DNA of 64,000 bases from Pectobacterium aroidearum (GCF_015689195.1 NZ_CP065044.1:1550001-1614000); one strand, 5' to 3'. Positions 1-9,859 are shown, counted from the stretch's first letter. Numbers and translations: made by a program. The notes: generated by a model not told the origin, from the letters alone.

Positions 1-399
1 TTGGATGATGCCGTTGAGCATGCGCTGCGGGCGGCGGCGCTCTGGCATGAGGTAAAGGATCGGCTGAGCGACAACGCGTTGACGCTATCCAGTGGGCAGC
101 AGCAGCGTTTGGTGATCGCACGTGCGATCGCCATTGAGCCGGAAGTGCTGTTGTTAGATGAACCGACCTCCGCGCTCGATCCGATTTCGACGCTGATTGT
201 TGAAGAACTGATGGGAACGCTAAAGCAGCATTTCACGCTGGTATTGGTGACGCATAACATGCAGCAGGCGGCTCGCGTGTCGGATTACACCGCGTTTATC
301 AATCAGGGTAAGTTAATTGAGTACAACCGTACGGACGATCTGTTTACCTCGCCGACGCAGCGCCGCACAGAGGATTATATTACCGGACGCTTTGGGTAA
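1..399 (+). CDS. pstB: Phosphate ABC transporter ATP-binding protein PstB-like (3' part only)
   Basis: This is the C-terminal 132 residues of an ABC ATPase; the gene begins left of the window, so the first codon here is probably internal. Visible are an ABC signature LSSGQQQ (residues 29-35, LSSGQ in place of the common LSGGQ), Walker B LLLDEP (50-55), a D-loop SALD and the H-loop histidine in [13 protein letters not shown]. The ending, with [18 protein letters not shown] and EDYITGRFG, is typical of PstB, which energises high-affinity phosphate import through PstCA at the inner membrane. About half of the usual 257 residues, including Walker A, is missing. The family call is firm; whether this is the main pst operon or a second copy cannot be told. 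Confidence 0.85.
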   Translation: MDDAVEHALRAAALWHEVKDRLSDNALTLSSGQQQRLVIARAIAIEPEVLLLDEPTSALDPISTLIVEELMGTLKQHFTLVLVTHNMQQAARVSDYTAFINQGKLIEYNRTDDLFTSPTQRRTEDYITGRFG

Positions 400-530
400 A
401 ATTTCATCAGGCCACTGTGTTCAAAGGGCTTAAAAAAATTATGGATACCGTTCATCAATTGTCCGTGCCATTTGAAAAATTGATGATAAAATGCGCGCAA
501 ATTTTTTGACTCTGGCAAGTGGCGGGTAAG

Positions 531-968
531 ATGAAATTTAGCACTATGAACGAAGGCGAAATTATTACCGAGCTGTGCCGGAGGATAAAAGACGCCAGAA
601 TCCAGCAGCGCTTATCGCAGGTCGATCTCGCCGAGCGAGCAGGACTGGGGATTGCGACGATCAAACGTGCTGAAATGGGCGAATCCATTACGCTCAGCAG
701 CCTGCTTTCCATTCTGCGTGGGTTGAATCGCCTGCATCAGATTGAGGGCGTGCTCTTCGACGCCGAAGTGGAGTCTTTCCACGCACAGATCAGCGGTGAG
801 AAAAAACAGACGCCGCTGCGTATCAGAAAGAAAGCTGCGGCCTTTCCCGCCAAGGCGCTCGCTAAGCATGAAAATGTCAAGAAGCCTGCTAACAGCACTG
901 TGGACTGGTACATCGCGGCAGCTGAAAACAACATTGTCTGGTCATTGCCGGAAAGTGATAAAAAATAA
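531..968 (+). CDS. Helix-turn-helix (Xre/Cro type) transcriptional regulator
   Basis: A protein of about 145 residues with an N-terminal Xre-type HTH: helices around RIKDARIQQRLSQVDLAERA and GIATIKRAEMGE form the classic five-helix domain, followed by SITLSSLLSILRGLNRL. The C-terminal third is basic and low-complexity (KKAAAFPAKALAKHE) and probably flexible. A GTG at 519 could extend it by four residues; ATG 531 follows a purine-rich stretch and ATG 546 is also possible. It resembles HipB/antitoxin-like regulators, but no toxin gene lies next to it, so it is best treated as a solitary regulator with unknown targets. Confidence 0.75.
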   Translation: MKFSTMNEGEIITELCRRIKDARIQQRLSQVDLAERAGLGIATIKRAEMGESITLSSLLSILRGLNRLHQIEGVLFDAEVESFHAQISGEKKQTPLRIRKKAAAFPAKALAKHENVKKPANSTVDWYIAAAENNIVWSLPESDKK

Positions 969-993
969 AGGGTTAATGCAAATGCATTAACCC
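960..993 (-). terminator. Rho-independent terminator of sdaCB
   Basis: The palindrome GGGTTAATGCA-AA-TGCATTAACCC occupies 970-993. Read on the minus strand, it is followed by a T-rich run (CTTTATTTTTT), so it fits as the terminator of the leftward sdaC-sdaB transcript. It lies directly after the stop codon of the regulator at 531-968, so the stem could also serve the rightward transcript, though no T-run follows in that direction. Confidence 0.7.
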
Positions 994-1057
994 CTGCGCA
1001 TCACCCCTGATTGTCGCGTTAATCTGCCGAGCATTTAATGCGACAAGGCCAGTTTGA

Positions 1058-2425
1058 TCATTCGCACAGCACGACTTTAATCGCCAATCCCCCGCGAGAG
1101 GTTTCACGGTACTTGGCATTCATGTCTTTGCCTGTTTCATACATGGTTTCAATTACTTTATCGAGCGATACGCGTGGTTCACTGGCGCGGCGCATGGCCA
1201 TTCTTGCTGCGTTGATCGCTTTTACGGAGGCAATGGCGTTACGTTCGATGCACGGCACTTGAACCTGACCCGCGACCGGATCGCACGTCAGCCCCAGATT
1301 GTGCTCCATGCCGATTTCCGCTGCGATGCATACCTGCTCTGGGTTGGCACCGAGGAGTTCTGCCAGACCGGCCGCGGCCATTGAGCAGGCCACGCCAACT
1401 TCGCCCTGACAGCCCACTTCGGCCCCAGAAATAGACGCATTCATTTTGTAGAGCATACCGATAGCGCCAGCTGCCAGAAAATAGCGCAGGTAAGATTCCG
1501 GCGTGACCGGTTGAACGTAGCGATCGTAATAGGCCAGCACGGCAGGAATAATGCCGCACGCGCCGTTAGTTGGTGCAGTGACCACGCGCCCGCCTGCCGC
1601 ATTTTCTTCCGACACGGCCATGGCGAACATGTTAACCCAGTCCATCGCATCCATCGGATCGTTAGAAAAACGATCGTTGATGAACAGCAGGCGATGCAGC
1701 GCTGATGCCCGGCGGGGAACGCGTAACGGGCCGGGCAACACGCCTTCCGTATTCATGCCGCGATGCATACAATCCTGCATGGTTTTCCACACGTCGGCAA
1801 AATAGTGCTCAAGTGCTTCCCGGCCATGCATCGCAATCTCGTTTTTCAGGACGATAGCGGATAACGACAGGCAGTGATCGTGACAATGTTGCAGCAGTTT
1901 CTGGGCAGAAAAGAACGGGTAGGGCGCGCTTTCCTCTGCCAAATTGGGTTTGCCGAAGTTTTCCTGATCGACGACGAATCCGCCCCCGATGGAGTAATAC
2001 GTTTTGCTATAGACCCGCTCTTGTCCGCTGTAGGCGCGAATGGTCATGCCGTTTTCATGCAGCGGCAGGTTTTCCGGTTGGAAACGCAGGGAAGTTTCCA
2101 GCGGGAAGCTGACCTCATATTGACCGTTGAGTATCGGTAACCGCTGAGTCTCTTTCACCTGCTGAATAAAGGCCGGAATACTATCGATATTAACGCTATC
2201 TGGCAGATTACCGGCTAATCCCATAATGATGGCGATATCGGTGTGGTGACCTTTTCCCGTCAGGGAGAGCGAGCCGTAAATATCAACGACGATGGATGTC
2301 ACCGATGAGATAAGCGCGCGGTTCACCAGATCGTCGGTGAACATCTTGCCCGCTTTCATTGGGCCGACGGTATGAGAACTGGACGGGCCGATACCGATTT
2401 TGAAGATATCAAATACGCTGACCAT
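1058..2425 (-). CDS. sdaB: L-serine ammonia-lyase (L-serine deaminase)
   Basis: Converts L-serine to pyruvate and ammonia in the cytoplasm with a 4Fe-4S cluster. The 455-residue length matches enterobacterial SdaA/SdaB. The N-terminal beta domain starts with FDIFKIGIGPSSSHTVGPMKAG; the C-terminal alpha domain carries NEENAAGGRVVTAPTNGACG, GAEVGCQGEVG and GLTCDPVAG, supplying the conserved cysteines that bind the cluster. Position directly downstream of sdaC, as in E. coli sdaCB, favours sdaB over sdaA, although the two paralogues are similar enough that the symbol is an inference. A strong hairpin with a T-run lies between sdaC and this gene, so the two are probably not expressed equally. The Shine-Dalgarno AAGGA precedes the ATG. 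Confidence 0.9.
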   Translation of the reverse strand: MVSVFDIFKIGIGPSSSHTVGPMKAGKMFTDDLVNRALISSVTSIVVDIYGSLSLTGKGHHTDIAIIMGLAGNLPDSVNIDSIPAFIQQVKETQRLPILNGQYEVSFPLETSLRFQPENLPLHENGMTIRAYSGQERVYSKTYYSIGGGFVVDQENFGKPNLAEESAPYPFFSAQKLLQHCHDHCLSLSAIVLKNEIAMHGREALEHYFADVWKTMQDCMHRGMNTEGVLPGPLRVPRRASALHRLLFINDRFSNDPMDAMDWVNMFAMAVSEENAAGGRVVTAPTNGACGIIPAVLAYYDRYVQPVTPESYLRYFLAAGAIGMLYKMNASISGAEVGCQGEVGVACSMAAAGLAELLGANPEQVCIAAEIGMEHNLGLTCDPVAGQVQVPCIERNAIASVKAINAARMAMRRASEPRVSLDKVIETMYETGKDMNAKYRETSRGGLAIKVVLCE

Positions 2426-2437
2426 AGCGATTTCCTT

Positions 2438-2474
2438 AAAAAAAACGCCGGTCGTTAGACAACGTTCCGGCGTT
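2438..2474 (-). terminator. Terminator-like hairpin between sdaC and sdaB
   Basis: On the minus strand AACGCCGG (2467-2474) pairs with CCGGCGTT (2444-2451), with inner AACG/CGTT pairing possible, followed at once by eight Ts and then the sdaB ribosome-binding site. This has the full form of an intrinsic terminator inside the presumed operon. It may act as an attenuator that limits read-through from sdaC into sdaB. Confidence 0.7.
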
Positions 2475-2491
2475 AAATTAGTGTCGGGGGC

Positions 2492-3781
2492 TTACAGCAG
2501 ATCGCGCAGGCTGTAAACGATGGCGGAAATAGCGATCAGTCCCATCAGAGTGACGAAGACGTTACTGATGTGGCCGCTGTATTTTTTCATTGCCGGGACT
2601 TTCTGAATAGCGTACATCGGCATCAGGAACAGCAGGCATGCGATAATCGGGCCGCCCAATGTTTCGATCATGCCCAGAATGCTTGGGTTCAGCGTCGCAA
2701 CAATCCAGGTAGTGATCAGCATGAACAGCGCAGTGATGCGGTTCAACTTGGTGCTGGAAATGGTTTTTCCTCTGCTGCGCAGGGTTTTCACGATCATACC
2801 ATTGAAACCTTCGCCAGCACCCAGATAGTGACCCAGGAACGATTTAGATATTGCGATAGTGGCAATAACCGGTGCCAGATAGCCCATGACTGGGTTGTTA
2901 AAATGGTTCGCCAGATAGGACAGAATAGAAATATTCTGCGTTTTCGCTTCCATCAGTTCAGCAGGAGAGAGGCTCAGTACGCAGCTGAAGACGAAGAACA
3001 TCACGGTCAGCACCATCATAATGTGGCTATAAGACAGGATGCGTGAACATTTTTTCTCTGCGTCATCGCCATATTCTTTCCGCTTGGCAACGGCGAAAGA
3101 GGAGATGATCGGGGAGTGGTTGAAGGAGAAAACCATCACCGGAATAGCCAGCCATAATGTCGCCAATAGACCATTGCCCGTTACGCTGGAACTCAAAGAA
3201 ATGTTTTCAAAAACAGATGTATTCCAGTTCGGAATTAAATAAAGCGCCAGCAACATCAGCACGGCGACGAAAGGATAAACCAGAATACTCATTGCCTTAA
3301 CGATCATCGCTTCACCGAAGCGAACAATAAACATTAACCCGAGGATTAATATTAATGACAGCACGGCACGCGGCGGAGAAGGTAAATGCAACTGGTGAGT
3401 AATAAAGCTATCAACCGTATTGGTGATGGCGACGCTATAAACTAACAGGATCGGATAAATAGCGAAAAAATAAAGCAAAGTGATTAATTTACCCGCACCA
3501 ACGCCGAAATGTTCTTCAACAACTTCGGTAATATCTTCGCCACCTTTTTTGCCGGATAATACAAAACGGCATAAAGCACGGTGAGAATAATATGTCATCG
3601 GAAAAGCAATCAGCGCCATGATAATTAACGGAATTAAACCACCAATACCGGCGTTGATAGGTAAGAATAACACGCCAGCGCCGATGGCCGTGCCATAGAG
3701 GCCTAGCATCCAGACGGTATCGCTTTTACGCCATCCTGAAGCCTGTTCTAACACCTGGCTGCTATCTTGAATTGTGCTCAT
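2492..3781 (-). CDS. sdaC: Serine/H+ symporter SdaC (HAAAP family)
   Basis: An inner-membrane proton-coupled serine importer of the hydroxy/aromatic amino acid permease family, 429 residues as in E. coli. About eleven hydrophobic segments are spread over the chain, beginning with [19 protein letters not shown], the family's first transmembrane helix with its GTAIGAG break. The start chosen is the ATG at 3781 (MSTIQDSSQ), which has GAGGAGA about 10 bases upstream; a longer reading frame from 3808 lacks this. It supplies serine to the deaminase encoded next (sdaB), so the pair forms a serine-catabolism unit read leftward from a promoter within 3782-4257. Confidence 0.92.
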   Translation of the reverse strand: MSTIQDSSQVLEQASGWRKSDTVWMLGLYGTAIGAGVLFLPINAGIGGLIPLIIMALIAFPMTYYSHRALCRFVLSGKKGGEDITEVVEEHFGVGAGKLITLLYFFAIYPILLVYSVAITNTVDSFITHQLHLPSPPRAVLSLILILGLMFIVRFGEAMIVKAMSILVYPFVAVLMLLALYLIPNWNTSVFENISLSSSVTGNGLLATLWLAIPVMVFSFNHSPIISSFAVAKRKEYGDDAEKKCSRILSYSHIMMVLTVMFFVFSCVLSLSPAELMEAKTQNISILSYLANHFNNPVMGYLAPVIATIAISKSFLGHYLGAGEGFNGMIVKTLRSRGKTISSTKLNRITALFMLITTWIVATLNPSILGMIETLGGPIIACLLFLMPMYAIQKVPAMKKYSGHISNVFVTLMGLIAISAIVYSLRDLL

Positions 3782-4257
3782 ATACTGATTTCTCCTCGGT
3801 GAACACATTAATACCCGTCGTGTTGGGGTACAAAAATTACAGTACCGGCAACTTGCCGTTACAGAGTTTAAAAAACGAACAAGACATATTGCTAATTATG
3901 TCAACAGGTCAATACTGTTTTGTGGCGGCATTCTATATCGTGGTGGTCAGCGAATAATATTGAGGCGATCACAGAAATGAATTGACGGGGAATATTTTAA
4001 TAAATTTTCGAGAAAAATAAAATATCAATCCTGATACTTTATTTTAAATATTTTTAACGGCTCGTTATTGATACTTTATTTAATTGCTGAGTGATAAAAA
4101 TGCACAGTGAATAAAATAAATAGCAGCTGAAATAATAAACGCAATTTTGCTGATGTCACGCGTAATGATGATTTTTCTCTTTTTCGACGCAGCGGTAGCA
4201 GATGTGCTTCCTGCGAACGTATCGAATGCGTTGCTATTAATAGATAGTTATTAATAG
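3782..4257. other. AT-rich intergenic region upstream of sdaC
   Basis: About 475 bp without a supported gene between the sdaC start and the purK 3' end. It must contain the sdaC promoter. It is strongly AT-rich from about 3960 to 4130 (runs such as TATTTTAAATATTTTTAAC), which could favour H-NS or Lrp binding, but I see no confident operator. A 61-codon rightward reading frame (3772-3957) is not credible. Confidence 0.5.
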
Positions 4258-4295
4258 ACGGTTATCCGACAGGCTGTCATCTGCCGGATAACCGT
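4258..4295 (-). terminator. Stem-loop downstream of purK
   Basis: ACGGTTATCCG (4258-4268) and CGGATAACCGT (4285-4295) form a perfect 11-bp stem with a 16-nt loop, 10 bp past the purK stop codon. The T-run on the minus strand is weak (CTATTAATAA), so termination may be imperfect or the hairpin may protect the mRNA 3' end. Confidence 0.6.
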
Positions 4296-4305
4296 TACCG
4301 CGCTG

Positions 4306-5376
4306 TCAGGCAGTCAGTTTTTCTTCTGCCCACGCCAGACCGCTGTGATATTCCTCTGGTAATAGAGGTGCTAGCGATTGCAGCGTGTGTTGCAGCTGTG
4401 CGGCATCCGATGACGATAAATTGAGGTGTCCAACTTTGCGGCCGGGGCGAACCTCTTTCTCATACCAGTGCAGATGTACCAGCGGCAGCGCCAGCCAGTC
4501 GATATTTACGTCGGTGCCAATCAGGTTGACCATCACCGAAGGCGTTTCAACGACCGGTACCGGTAGCGGCAGATCCAGAATGGCGCGCAGGTGCAATTCA
4601 AACTGGCTGATCGACGCGCCATTTTGCGTCCAGTGGCCGCTATTGTGTACGCGGGGAGCCAGCTCGTTAATGAGCAGACGATCGCCGACAATAAAGCATT
4701 CCATCGCCATCACACCGACATAACCCAGCGCGTTCATAATCGCGGATAGCATCTGCTCTGCCTGTTGTTGCAATTGCGGGTTGGGCTGAGGGAAGGCCAC
4801 GCTGGTGCGCAGAATGCCATCCTGATGCAGGTTATGGGTGAGCGGATAGAACACGCATTTGCCGTGCGTATTGCGGGCACCGACCAGTGAGACTTCACCG
4901 GAAAAATTAATGCCTTGTTCAACGATGCATTCGCCGTAGCAGTCTGCAGGCAACGTCTGCTGTTCCCCATCGCGCAAGCGCCACTGTCCGCGACCGTCGT
5001 AACCACCAACGCGACGTTTAACGATCGCCAGTTCACCTAATGAGGAAAAAACGTGCGGCCATTCATCGGCGCTGGCCAGTAATTGCCAAGGCGCGGTCGC
5101 CAGATTCAGCGAATCCAGCAGCTGTTTTTGCGTCAGGCGATCGGCCAGACGCGGGAAAATATCGCGGTTCGCAAACGCGGTGTGTTCGGCCAATTCACGG
5201 GTGAGGGCGGTTTCCGGCCAGCGCTCGATCTCGGCGGTAATCACACTGTTATGAAACGGTACCGATTCCGGCTCAGCATCCAGTCCCACCGGATAAACGG
5301 CAATACCTAATGGTTCGCCAGCCTGACGCAGCATTCTGCCCAACTGACCATTACCTAATACGCAGACCGGCTTCAT
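4306..5376 (-). CDS. purK: N5-carboxyaminoimidazole ribonucleotide synthase
   Basis: ATP-grasp enzyme of purine synthesis that joins bicarbonate to AIR to give N5-CAIR, which PurE then rearranges. At 356 residues it is the usual length (E. coli 355). It begins [21 protein letters not shown], the PurK N-terminal domain; the central ATP-grasp part includes [13 protein letters not shown] and a FSGEVSLV segment, and the metal-binding end includes [14 protein letters not shown]. It overlaps the purE stop by 4 bp (ATGA), the usual translational coupling in purEK. Confidence 0.95.
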   Translation of the reverse strand: MKPVCVLGNGQLGRMLRQAGEPLGIAVYPVGLDAEPESVPFHNSVITAEIERWPETALTRELAEHTAFANRDIFPRLADRLTQKQLLDSLNLATAPWQLLASADEWPHVFSSLGELAIVKRRVGGYDGRGQWRLRDGEQQTLPADCYGECIVEQGINFSGEVSLVGARNTHGKCVFYPLTHNLHQDGILRTSVAFPQPNPQLQQQAEQMLSAIMNALGYVGVMAMECFIVGDRLLINELAPRVHNSGHWTQNGASISQFELHLRAILDLPLPVPVVETPSVMVNLIGTDVNIDWLALPLVHLHWYEKEVRPGRKVGHLNLSSSDAAQLQHTLQSLAPLLPEEYHSGLAWAEEKLTA

Positions 5377-5882
5377 GCCTCCTCCCGCGGATCGGGATGA
5401 GAGAGTACATCGTCGGTTTGCGCCTGGCGCCAGTCGGCCAGTCGGGTGGCGATGCCACGATCGTGCAGGGCGAGAATTTGTGCGGCCAGCAGAGCGGCAT
5501 TCGCTGCGCCCGCTTTGCCAATGGCTAACGTGCCGACCGGAATACCGCGAGGCATTTGGACGATAGAATACAGGCTGTCTACACCGCTCAGCGTTGAGCT
5601 TTGAACCGGCACGCCAAGCACGGGAACCAGCGTTTTCGCTGCCAGCATACCCGGCAGGTGTGCTGCGCCGCCTGCGCCAGCGATAATCACATCAAAACCG
5701 TTCTGTGCCGCTTGTTCTGCAAAGCTGAACAGCTTATCCGGCGTCCGGTGTGCGGAAACGACTTCGGTATGAAAAGGAATGTTCAGCGTGGTAAGGATTT
5801 CCGCAGCAAACTGCATAGTGGCCCAGTCACTCTTTGAACCCATGACGATGGCAATTTTAGCCGGGGCAACGTTGGATGACAT
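5373..5882 (-). CDS. purE: N5-carboxyaminoimidazole ribonucleotide mutase
   Basis: Class I PurE, 169 residues, catalyses N5-CAIR to CAIR in the cytoplasm. Diagnostic segments are [12 protein letters not shown] near the N-terminus, [12 protein letters not shown] carrying the catalytic histidine, and [17 protein letters not shown]. The start is the ATG at 5882 ([10 protein letters not shown]), which gives the exact family length; an in-frame extension to 5969 would add 29 residues unlike any PurE. It is the first gene of a purE-purK operon and has a PurR-like operator upstream. Confidence 0.95.
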   Translation of the reverse strand: MSSNVAPAKIAIVMGSKSDWATMQFAAEILTTLNIPFHTEVVSAHRTPDKLFSFAEQAAQNGFDVIIAGAGGAAHLPGMLAAKTLVPVLGVPVQSSTLSGVDSLYSIVQMPRGIPVGTLAIGKAGAANAALLAAQILALHDRGIATRLADWRQAQTDDVLSHPDPREEA

Positions 5883-5986
5883 GCCTGTAACGCTCCTGTG
5901 ATTGTACGTGTTCGTAACGCCTTTGCGTCGACCAGACGGGGAGGGTCTGGCGTTGAGGGCGTAGAGCATACCACGCCATTATGGCA

Positions 5987-6002
5987 AGGAAAACGGTTGC
6001 GT
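5987..6002 (-). promoter_or_regulatory. Candidate PurR operator of purEK
   Basis: AGGAAAACGGTTGCGT matches the 16-bp PurR consensus ACGCAAACGTTTGCGT at 13 of 16 positions, with the central ACG retained. It lies about 105 bp upstream of the purE start. purEK is a known PurR target in enterobacteria, so the assignment is plausible; binding is not shown. Confidence 0.7.
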
Positions 6003-6060
6003 ATGCGGAAATGCTGGGGAAATAAGATTAGAGGCCGTTAAGCCAATGGCAGGAAACGCA

Positions 6061-6783
6061 TTAAAATGGGAAGGAAATCAGTTCGATATTTTGTGGCGTG
6101 ACCTTAATCATCGACCCTTCTTCATGCCAGGCACCGAGAACGGCGCGACGGGCATAAGACTCGCCGAGATCGACCTGATGAATGGCCGGGCGGTGCGTGT
6201 GGCCATGAATCATTGTCTTTACCTGATAATGCCGTAGGCGTTCAAGTACCGCGTCATGATTGACATCCATAATCTGCTGCGATTTTTTCTGGTTTTCCTG
6301 CTGACTGGTTGCACGCATCTTCGCCGCGATTTTCACGCGTGATGACAGCGGTAATAGCAGAAAGAGTCGCTGAATGAATGGATTGTGAACCCGGCGGCGG
6401 AATTGCTGGTAGTGATGATCGTCGGTACACAGCGTATCGCCGTGCAGAATAAGGATCTTTTGACCGTAAAGATCGAGCACCGTTTCCGTTGGAAGCAGCG
6501 TCATTCCGCTTTGTTTAGCGAAACGCTTACCGATCAGGAAATCACGGTTACCGTGTACAAAATAGCAGGGAATGCCGCGCTGATGTAATGCATAAAGTTC
6601 AGCGGCGATGGTGGCATGTAGCGGCTGAGGATCGTCGTCGCCAATCCAGGCATCAAACAGATCGCCAAGAATGTATAACGCATCGGCATGAATCGCATCA
6701 TGGCGTAAAAAACGCAGAAAACCGGCGGTAATCGCCGGTTCATGAAGACTTAAATGCAGATCGGCAATGAACAGCGTTGCCAT
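6061..6783 (-). CDS. lpxH: UDP-2,3-diacylglucosamine diphosphatase
   Basis: Peripheral inner-membrane metallophosphoesterase of lipid A synthesis; hydrolyses UDP-2,3-diacylglucosamine to lipid X and UMP. It has 240 residues, as in E. coli. The calcineurin-like metal motifs are in order: ADLHL near residue 8, [12 protein letters not shown] near 40, GNRDFLIG near 80, HGDTLCTDD near 114 and HGHTHRPA near 195. It follows ppiB by 10 bp on the same strand, the usual enterobacterial ppiB-lpxH pair. Its product feeds the lipid A that the arn genes further right modify. Confidence 0.95.
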   Translation of the reverse strand: MATLFIADLHLSLHEPAITAGFLRFLRHDAIHADALYILGDLFDAWIGDDDPQPLHATIAAELYALHQRGIPCYFVHGNRDFLIGKRFAKQSGMTLLPTETVLDLYGQKILILHGDTLCTDDHHYQQFRRRVHNPFIQRLFLLLPLSSRVKIAAKMRATSQQENQKKSQQIMDVNHDAVLERLRHYQVKTMIHGHTHRPAIHQVDLGESYARRAVLGAWHEEGSMIKVTPQNIELISFPF

Positions 6784-6793
6784 GCAGATCGGA

Positions 6794-7288
6794 TTATTCG
6801 CTGACCGTTACGTGGGTAATTACCACGTCTTCTTTCGGTACGTCCTGATGCATGCCGCTGCGGCCAGTAGCTACGCCTTTGATTTTATCAACGACGTCCA
6901 TACCTTCGGCGACTTCAGCGAAAACGCAGTAGCCCCAGCCATCTGCACGCTCTGAACGGAAGTTCAGGAAGTCGTTATCGACAACGTTGATAAAGAACTG
7001 AGCCGTTGCAGAGTGCGGATCGTTGGTACGCGCCATTGCCAGCGTGCCACGCGTGTTTTTCAGGCCGTTGTTGGCTTCATTTTTGATTGTCGCGTTGGTT
7101 TCTTTCTGATCCATACCGGGAGCGAAGCCGCCGCCCTGGATCATGAAACCATTAATCACACGGTGGAAAATCGTGTTGTCATAAAAACCGCTGCGGCAGT
7201 AGTTCAGGAAGTTTTCTACGGTAACCGGCGCCTTGTCTGCAAACGTATTAATAACGATATCGCCGTGGTTGGTATGAAGCGTAATCAT
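6794..7288 (-). CDS. ppiB: Peptidyl-prolyl cis-trans isomerase B (cyclophilin)
   Basis: Cytoplasmic cyclophilin-type prolyl isomerase, 164 residues like E. coli PpiB. It starts [23 protein letters not shown] without a signal peptide. The active-site core is [16 protein letters not shown] with the catalytic arginine, then [21 protein letters not shown]. It is promoter-proximal to lpxH. In E. coli ppiB is divergent from cysS directly; here a DoxX gene has come between them. Confidence 0.95.
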   Translation of the reverse strand: MITLHTNHGDIVINTFADKAPVTVENFLNYCRSGFYDNTIFHRVINGFMIQGGGFAPGMDQKETNATIKNEANNGLKNTRGTLAMARTNDPHSATAQFFINVVDNDFLNFRSERADGWGYCVFAEVAEGMDVVDKIKGVATGRSGMHQDVPKEDVVITHVTVSE

Positions 7289-7647
7289 AATAATGAACCC
7301 TAGATAGCCTTAGTGATTAAGAGTGCTGTTCACAAAAGGCGGTGAACAGCAAGAGCGCTGTTATAGCATAACTGGTCGATTGAGTCAGTACTTCGCGCTT
7401 ATCGCGCCGTTGTTAGCGGTTGGCTGGAGGGGTAAATCGTATAAAAATGTTTACTACTCTGATTTTGGTAGGCATCAGATAAGGTGTGCGCTGAAGAAGA
7501 TTGCGTAATCAGGCGTTAATCAGGGAATAGGGACTTTTAAAAACAAATAAATTGATCAAATTTTTCAATTACAGTTAATTAATTTGAATGATATTTTTGT
7601 TGCCCTAGATCAATGTTTTGCGTAATCAACGTGTTCTTTTTTTGCGG
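7289..7647. other. Intergenic region between ppiB and the DoxX gene
   Basis: About 360 bp of divergent promoter space. It becomes AT-rich from about 7540 onward. An inverted pair GTGCTGTTCAC/GTGAACAGCAAGAGCGC lies around 7322-7354, just upstream of ppiB. No credible gene is present; the 61-codon rightward frame starting at 7323 has no ribosome-binding site or recognisable protein character. Confidence 0.45.
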
Positions 7648-7663
7648 CTCAGATTAATCTGAG
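7648..7663 (+). promoter_or_regulatory. Perfect 16-bp palindrome upstream of the DoxX gene
   Basis: CTCAGATTAATCTGAG is a perfect palindrome 46 bp before the DoxX start codon, where an operator overlapping the promoter or leader would sit. I do not recognise the cognate regulator. Confidence 0.5.
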
Positions 7664-7709
7664 AGTAATTCTTATTCCTCCTAAATAACTCTAAAGAGAT
7701 AGGTGAACT

Positions 7710-8141
7710 ATGCTGGGCATTCTGGATAGTGTTAATCGTCTGTTAGACAAGCCGGATTTTGGCAAACTGTTTCTGCGCGTATCTTTCAGCGTTTTGATGT
7801 TGTTCCACGGTTGGCACAAACTACACGGTGGCATTGGTTTTATTGAAGGAATGCTGACTAATGCTGGGCTCCCTGCGTTTGTAGGCTACGGTGTTTATAT
7901 CGGGGAAGTGATCATTCCGATCATGATGATACTCGGCATCTTGACGCGGCCTGCCGCGCTGATCTTCTCTTTCACCATGCTTGTTGCTGCATTGCTGGTG
8001 CATTCTGGTGACTTCCTTTCTCTGGAAAAAACCGGCGCATGGGCAGTTGAAGGCGCTGCGGTGTTCTTCTTTGCGGGTATCGCGATTGCTTTTCTCGGCA
8101 GCGGAAAATACTCCGTGATGTCGAATCCACGCTTGCGCTGA
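7710..8141 (+). CDS. DoxX family membrane protein
   Basis: Small inner-membrane protein, 143 residues, with four hydrophobic segments (about residues 20-38, 57-75, 78-98 and 112-130). The DoxX-family signature shows in GKLFLRVSFSVLMLFHGWHKL and in GEVIIPIMMILGILTRPAAL. Family members are linked to respiratory-chain or oxidative-stress functions (DoxX/YqjF/YphA), but no specific reaction can be assigned here. The gene has its own promoter region with a 16-bp palindrome and ends at a strong terminator, so it is monocistronic. Confidence 0.85.
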   Translation: MLGILDSVNRLLDKPDFGKLFLRVSFSVLMLFHGWHKLHGGIGFIEGMLTNAGLPAFVGYGVYIGEVIIPIMMILGILTRPAALIFSFTMLVAALLVHSGDFLSLEKTGAWAVEGAAVFFFAGIAIAFLGSGKYSVMSNPRLR

Positions 8142-8169
8142 GTGTTTTTTCGCCAGTACGTCGATTGTG

Positions 8170-8206
8170 TGAAATGGCCCGGATTTTCCGGGCCATTTCA
8201 TTTTTA
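8170..8206 (+). terminator. Terminator of the DoxX gene
   Basis: TGAAATGGCCC (8170-8180) pairs with GGGCCATTTCA (8190-8200) around GGATTTTCC, followed by TTTTT: a clear intrinsic terminator 28 bp past the stop. Confidence 0.9.
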
Positions 8207-8379
8207 TCCTTTCCTACCTTTCCCTTTTCTTATTAACCTTGCAATACAGTAGGGTTCAGGTTTCAATACGCCGTTGGGTATCAACCCGAACGCATTGATG
8301 TTACTGACGCTAGCCGCGTCTGTGATTGACCTATCGTGTGAACGCTATACTTTTTGAACATTGTGTCGAATGTCGTGCG

Positions 8380-8426
8380 TTTGTGAAAACCATTTCTTTG
8401 AAAAACGTTTTTTGTGAAAACCATTT
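8380..8426 (+). repeat. Two 16-bp direct repeats in the cysS leader
   Basis: TTTGTGAAAACCATTT occurs at 8380-8395 and again at 8411-8426, separated by CTTTGAAAAACGTTT, 26 bp before the cysS start codon. A -10-like TATACT lies at 8346-8351, so both copies should be in the 5' untranslated leader. Function is unknown; slippage duplication is also possible. Confidence 0.6.
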
Positions 8427-8451
8427 TTTATAAAAACACTGGAACGCCCTG

Positions 8452-9837
8452 ATGCTAAAGATTTTTAATACGCTGAGTCGCCAAAAAGAGGAATTTAAAC
8501 CTATCCACGCCGGTCAGGTGGGAATGTATGTGTGTGGCATCACCGTTTATGACCTGTGTCATATCGGTCACGGGCGTACTTTCGTGGCGTTTGATGTGGT
8601 GGCGCGGTATTTGCGGTATCTGGGATATTCACTGAAGTATGTGCGTAATGTCACCGATATTGACGACAAGATTATTAAACGTGCGGCCGAAAACGGGGAA
8701 ACCAGCGACCAACTGACGACTCGTATGATTGCAGAAATGCACGCCGATTTTGATGCTTTGAATATTCTGCGCCCGGATGCCGAGCCGCGTGCGACGCACC
8801 ATATTGCCGATATCATCGAAATGGTGGAAACGCTGATTGCCCGTCGCCACGCCTATGTCGCGAGTAATGGCGATGTGATGTTCTCCGTTGATACCGCGCC
8901 GGGCTACGGTGTGCTGTCTCGCCAGGATCTGGATCAATTGCAGGCTGGCGCACGCGTTGAAATTACAGAAGTGAAGCGTAACCCGATGGACTTCGTTTTG
9001 TGGAAAATGTCCAAACCGGGTGAACCGCACTGGTCTTCTCCGTGGGGAGAAGGGCGTCCTGGCTGGCATATCGAATGTTCTGCCATGAACTGCAAACAGC
9101 TCGGCGAGCACTTTGATATTCACGGCGGGGGTTCAGATTTGATGTTTCCGCACCACGAAAACGAGATCGCGCAATCCAGCTGTGCACACGATGGTCCGTA
9201 TGTGAATTACTGGATGCACTCCGGCATGGTAATGGTTGACCGCGAGAAGATGTCGAAGTCGCTCAATAACTTCTTCACCGTTCGCGACGTGCTGGCGTAC
9301 TACGACCCGGAAACCGTGCGTTATTTCCTGATGTCAGGCCACTATCGTAGCCAGTTGAACTACAGCGAAGACAACCTTAAACAAGCGCGTGCGGCGTTAG
9401 AACGTCTGTATACGGCGCTGCGTGGAACGGATCCTGATGCTGCGGCGCAAGGGGGAGACGAGTTTGAAGCCCGTTTCCGCGAAGCGATGGACGATGATTT
9501 CAACACGCCTGAAGCGTACTCGGTGCTGTTTGATATGGCGCGTGAAGTTAACCGCCTGAAAACGGAAGATGTGCAGGCGGCGAATCAGCTGGCATCGGCA
9601 CTGCGTAAACTGTCAGGCGTGCTCGGCCTGCTGGAACAGGATCCAGAACAGTTCCTGCAAAACGGTGCGCAGGTGGATAACGACGAGGTGAAAGAAATCG
9701 AAGCGTTAATCCAGCAGCGTAAAGATGCGCGCGCGGCGAAAGACTGGGCGTTGGCGGATCAGGCTCGCGATCGACTGAATGAAATGGGGATCGTGCTGGA
9801 AGATGGCCCGCAGGGAACGATCTGGCGCCGTAAGTAA
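8452..9837 (+). CDS. cysS: Cysteinyl-tRNA synthetase
   Basis: Class I aminoacyl-tRNA synthetase that charges tRNA-Cys in the cytoplasm; 461 residues, identical in length to E. coli. The zinc-binding cysteine lies in YVCGITVYD (residue 28), HIGH in CHIGHGRTF, a second zinc ligand region in [14 protein letters not shown] and [12 protein letters not shown], and KMSKS in [12 protein letters not shown]. It is transcribed alone and ends at a strong terminator shared with the convergent ybcJ. Confidence 0.97.
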   Translation: MLKIFNTLSRQKEEFKPIHAGQVGMYVCGITVYDLCHIGHGRTFVAFDVVARYLRYLGYSLKYVRNVTDIDDKIIKRAAENGETSDQLTTRMIAEMHADFDALNILRPDAEPRATHHIADIIEMVETLIARRHAYVASNGDVMFSVDTAPGYGVLSRQDLDQLQAGARVEITEVKRNPMDFVLWKMSKPGEPHWSSPWGEGRPGWHIECSAMNCKQLGEHFDIHGGGSDLMFPHHENEIAQSSCAHDGPYVNYWMHSGMVMVDREKMSKSLNNFFTVRDVLAYYDPETVRYFLMSGHYRSQLNYSEDNLKQARAALERLYTALRGTDPDAAAQGGDEFEARFREAMDDDFNTPEAYSVLFDMAREVNRLKTEDVQAANQLASALRKLSGVLGLLEQDPEQFLQNGAQVDNDEVKEIEALIQQRKDARAAKDWALADQARDRLNEMGIVLEDGPQGTIWRRK

Positions 9838-9859
9838 TCTTCTTCTCTTTCAATAAATA

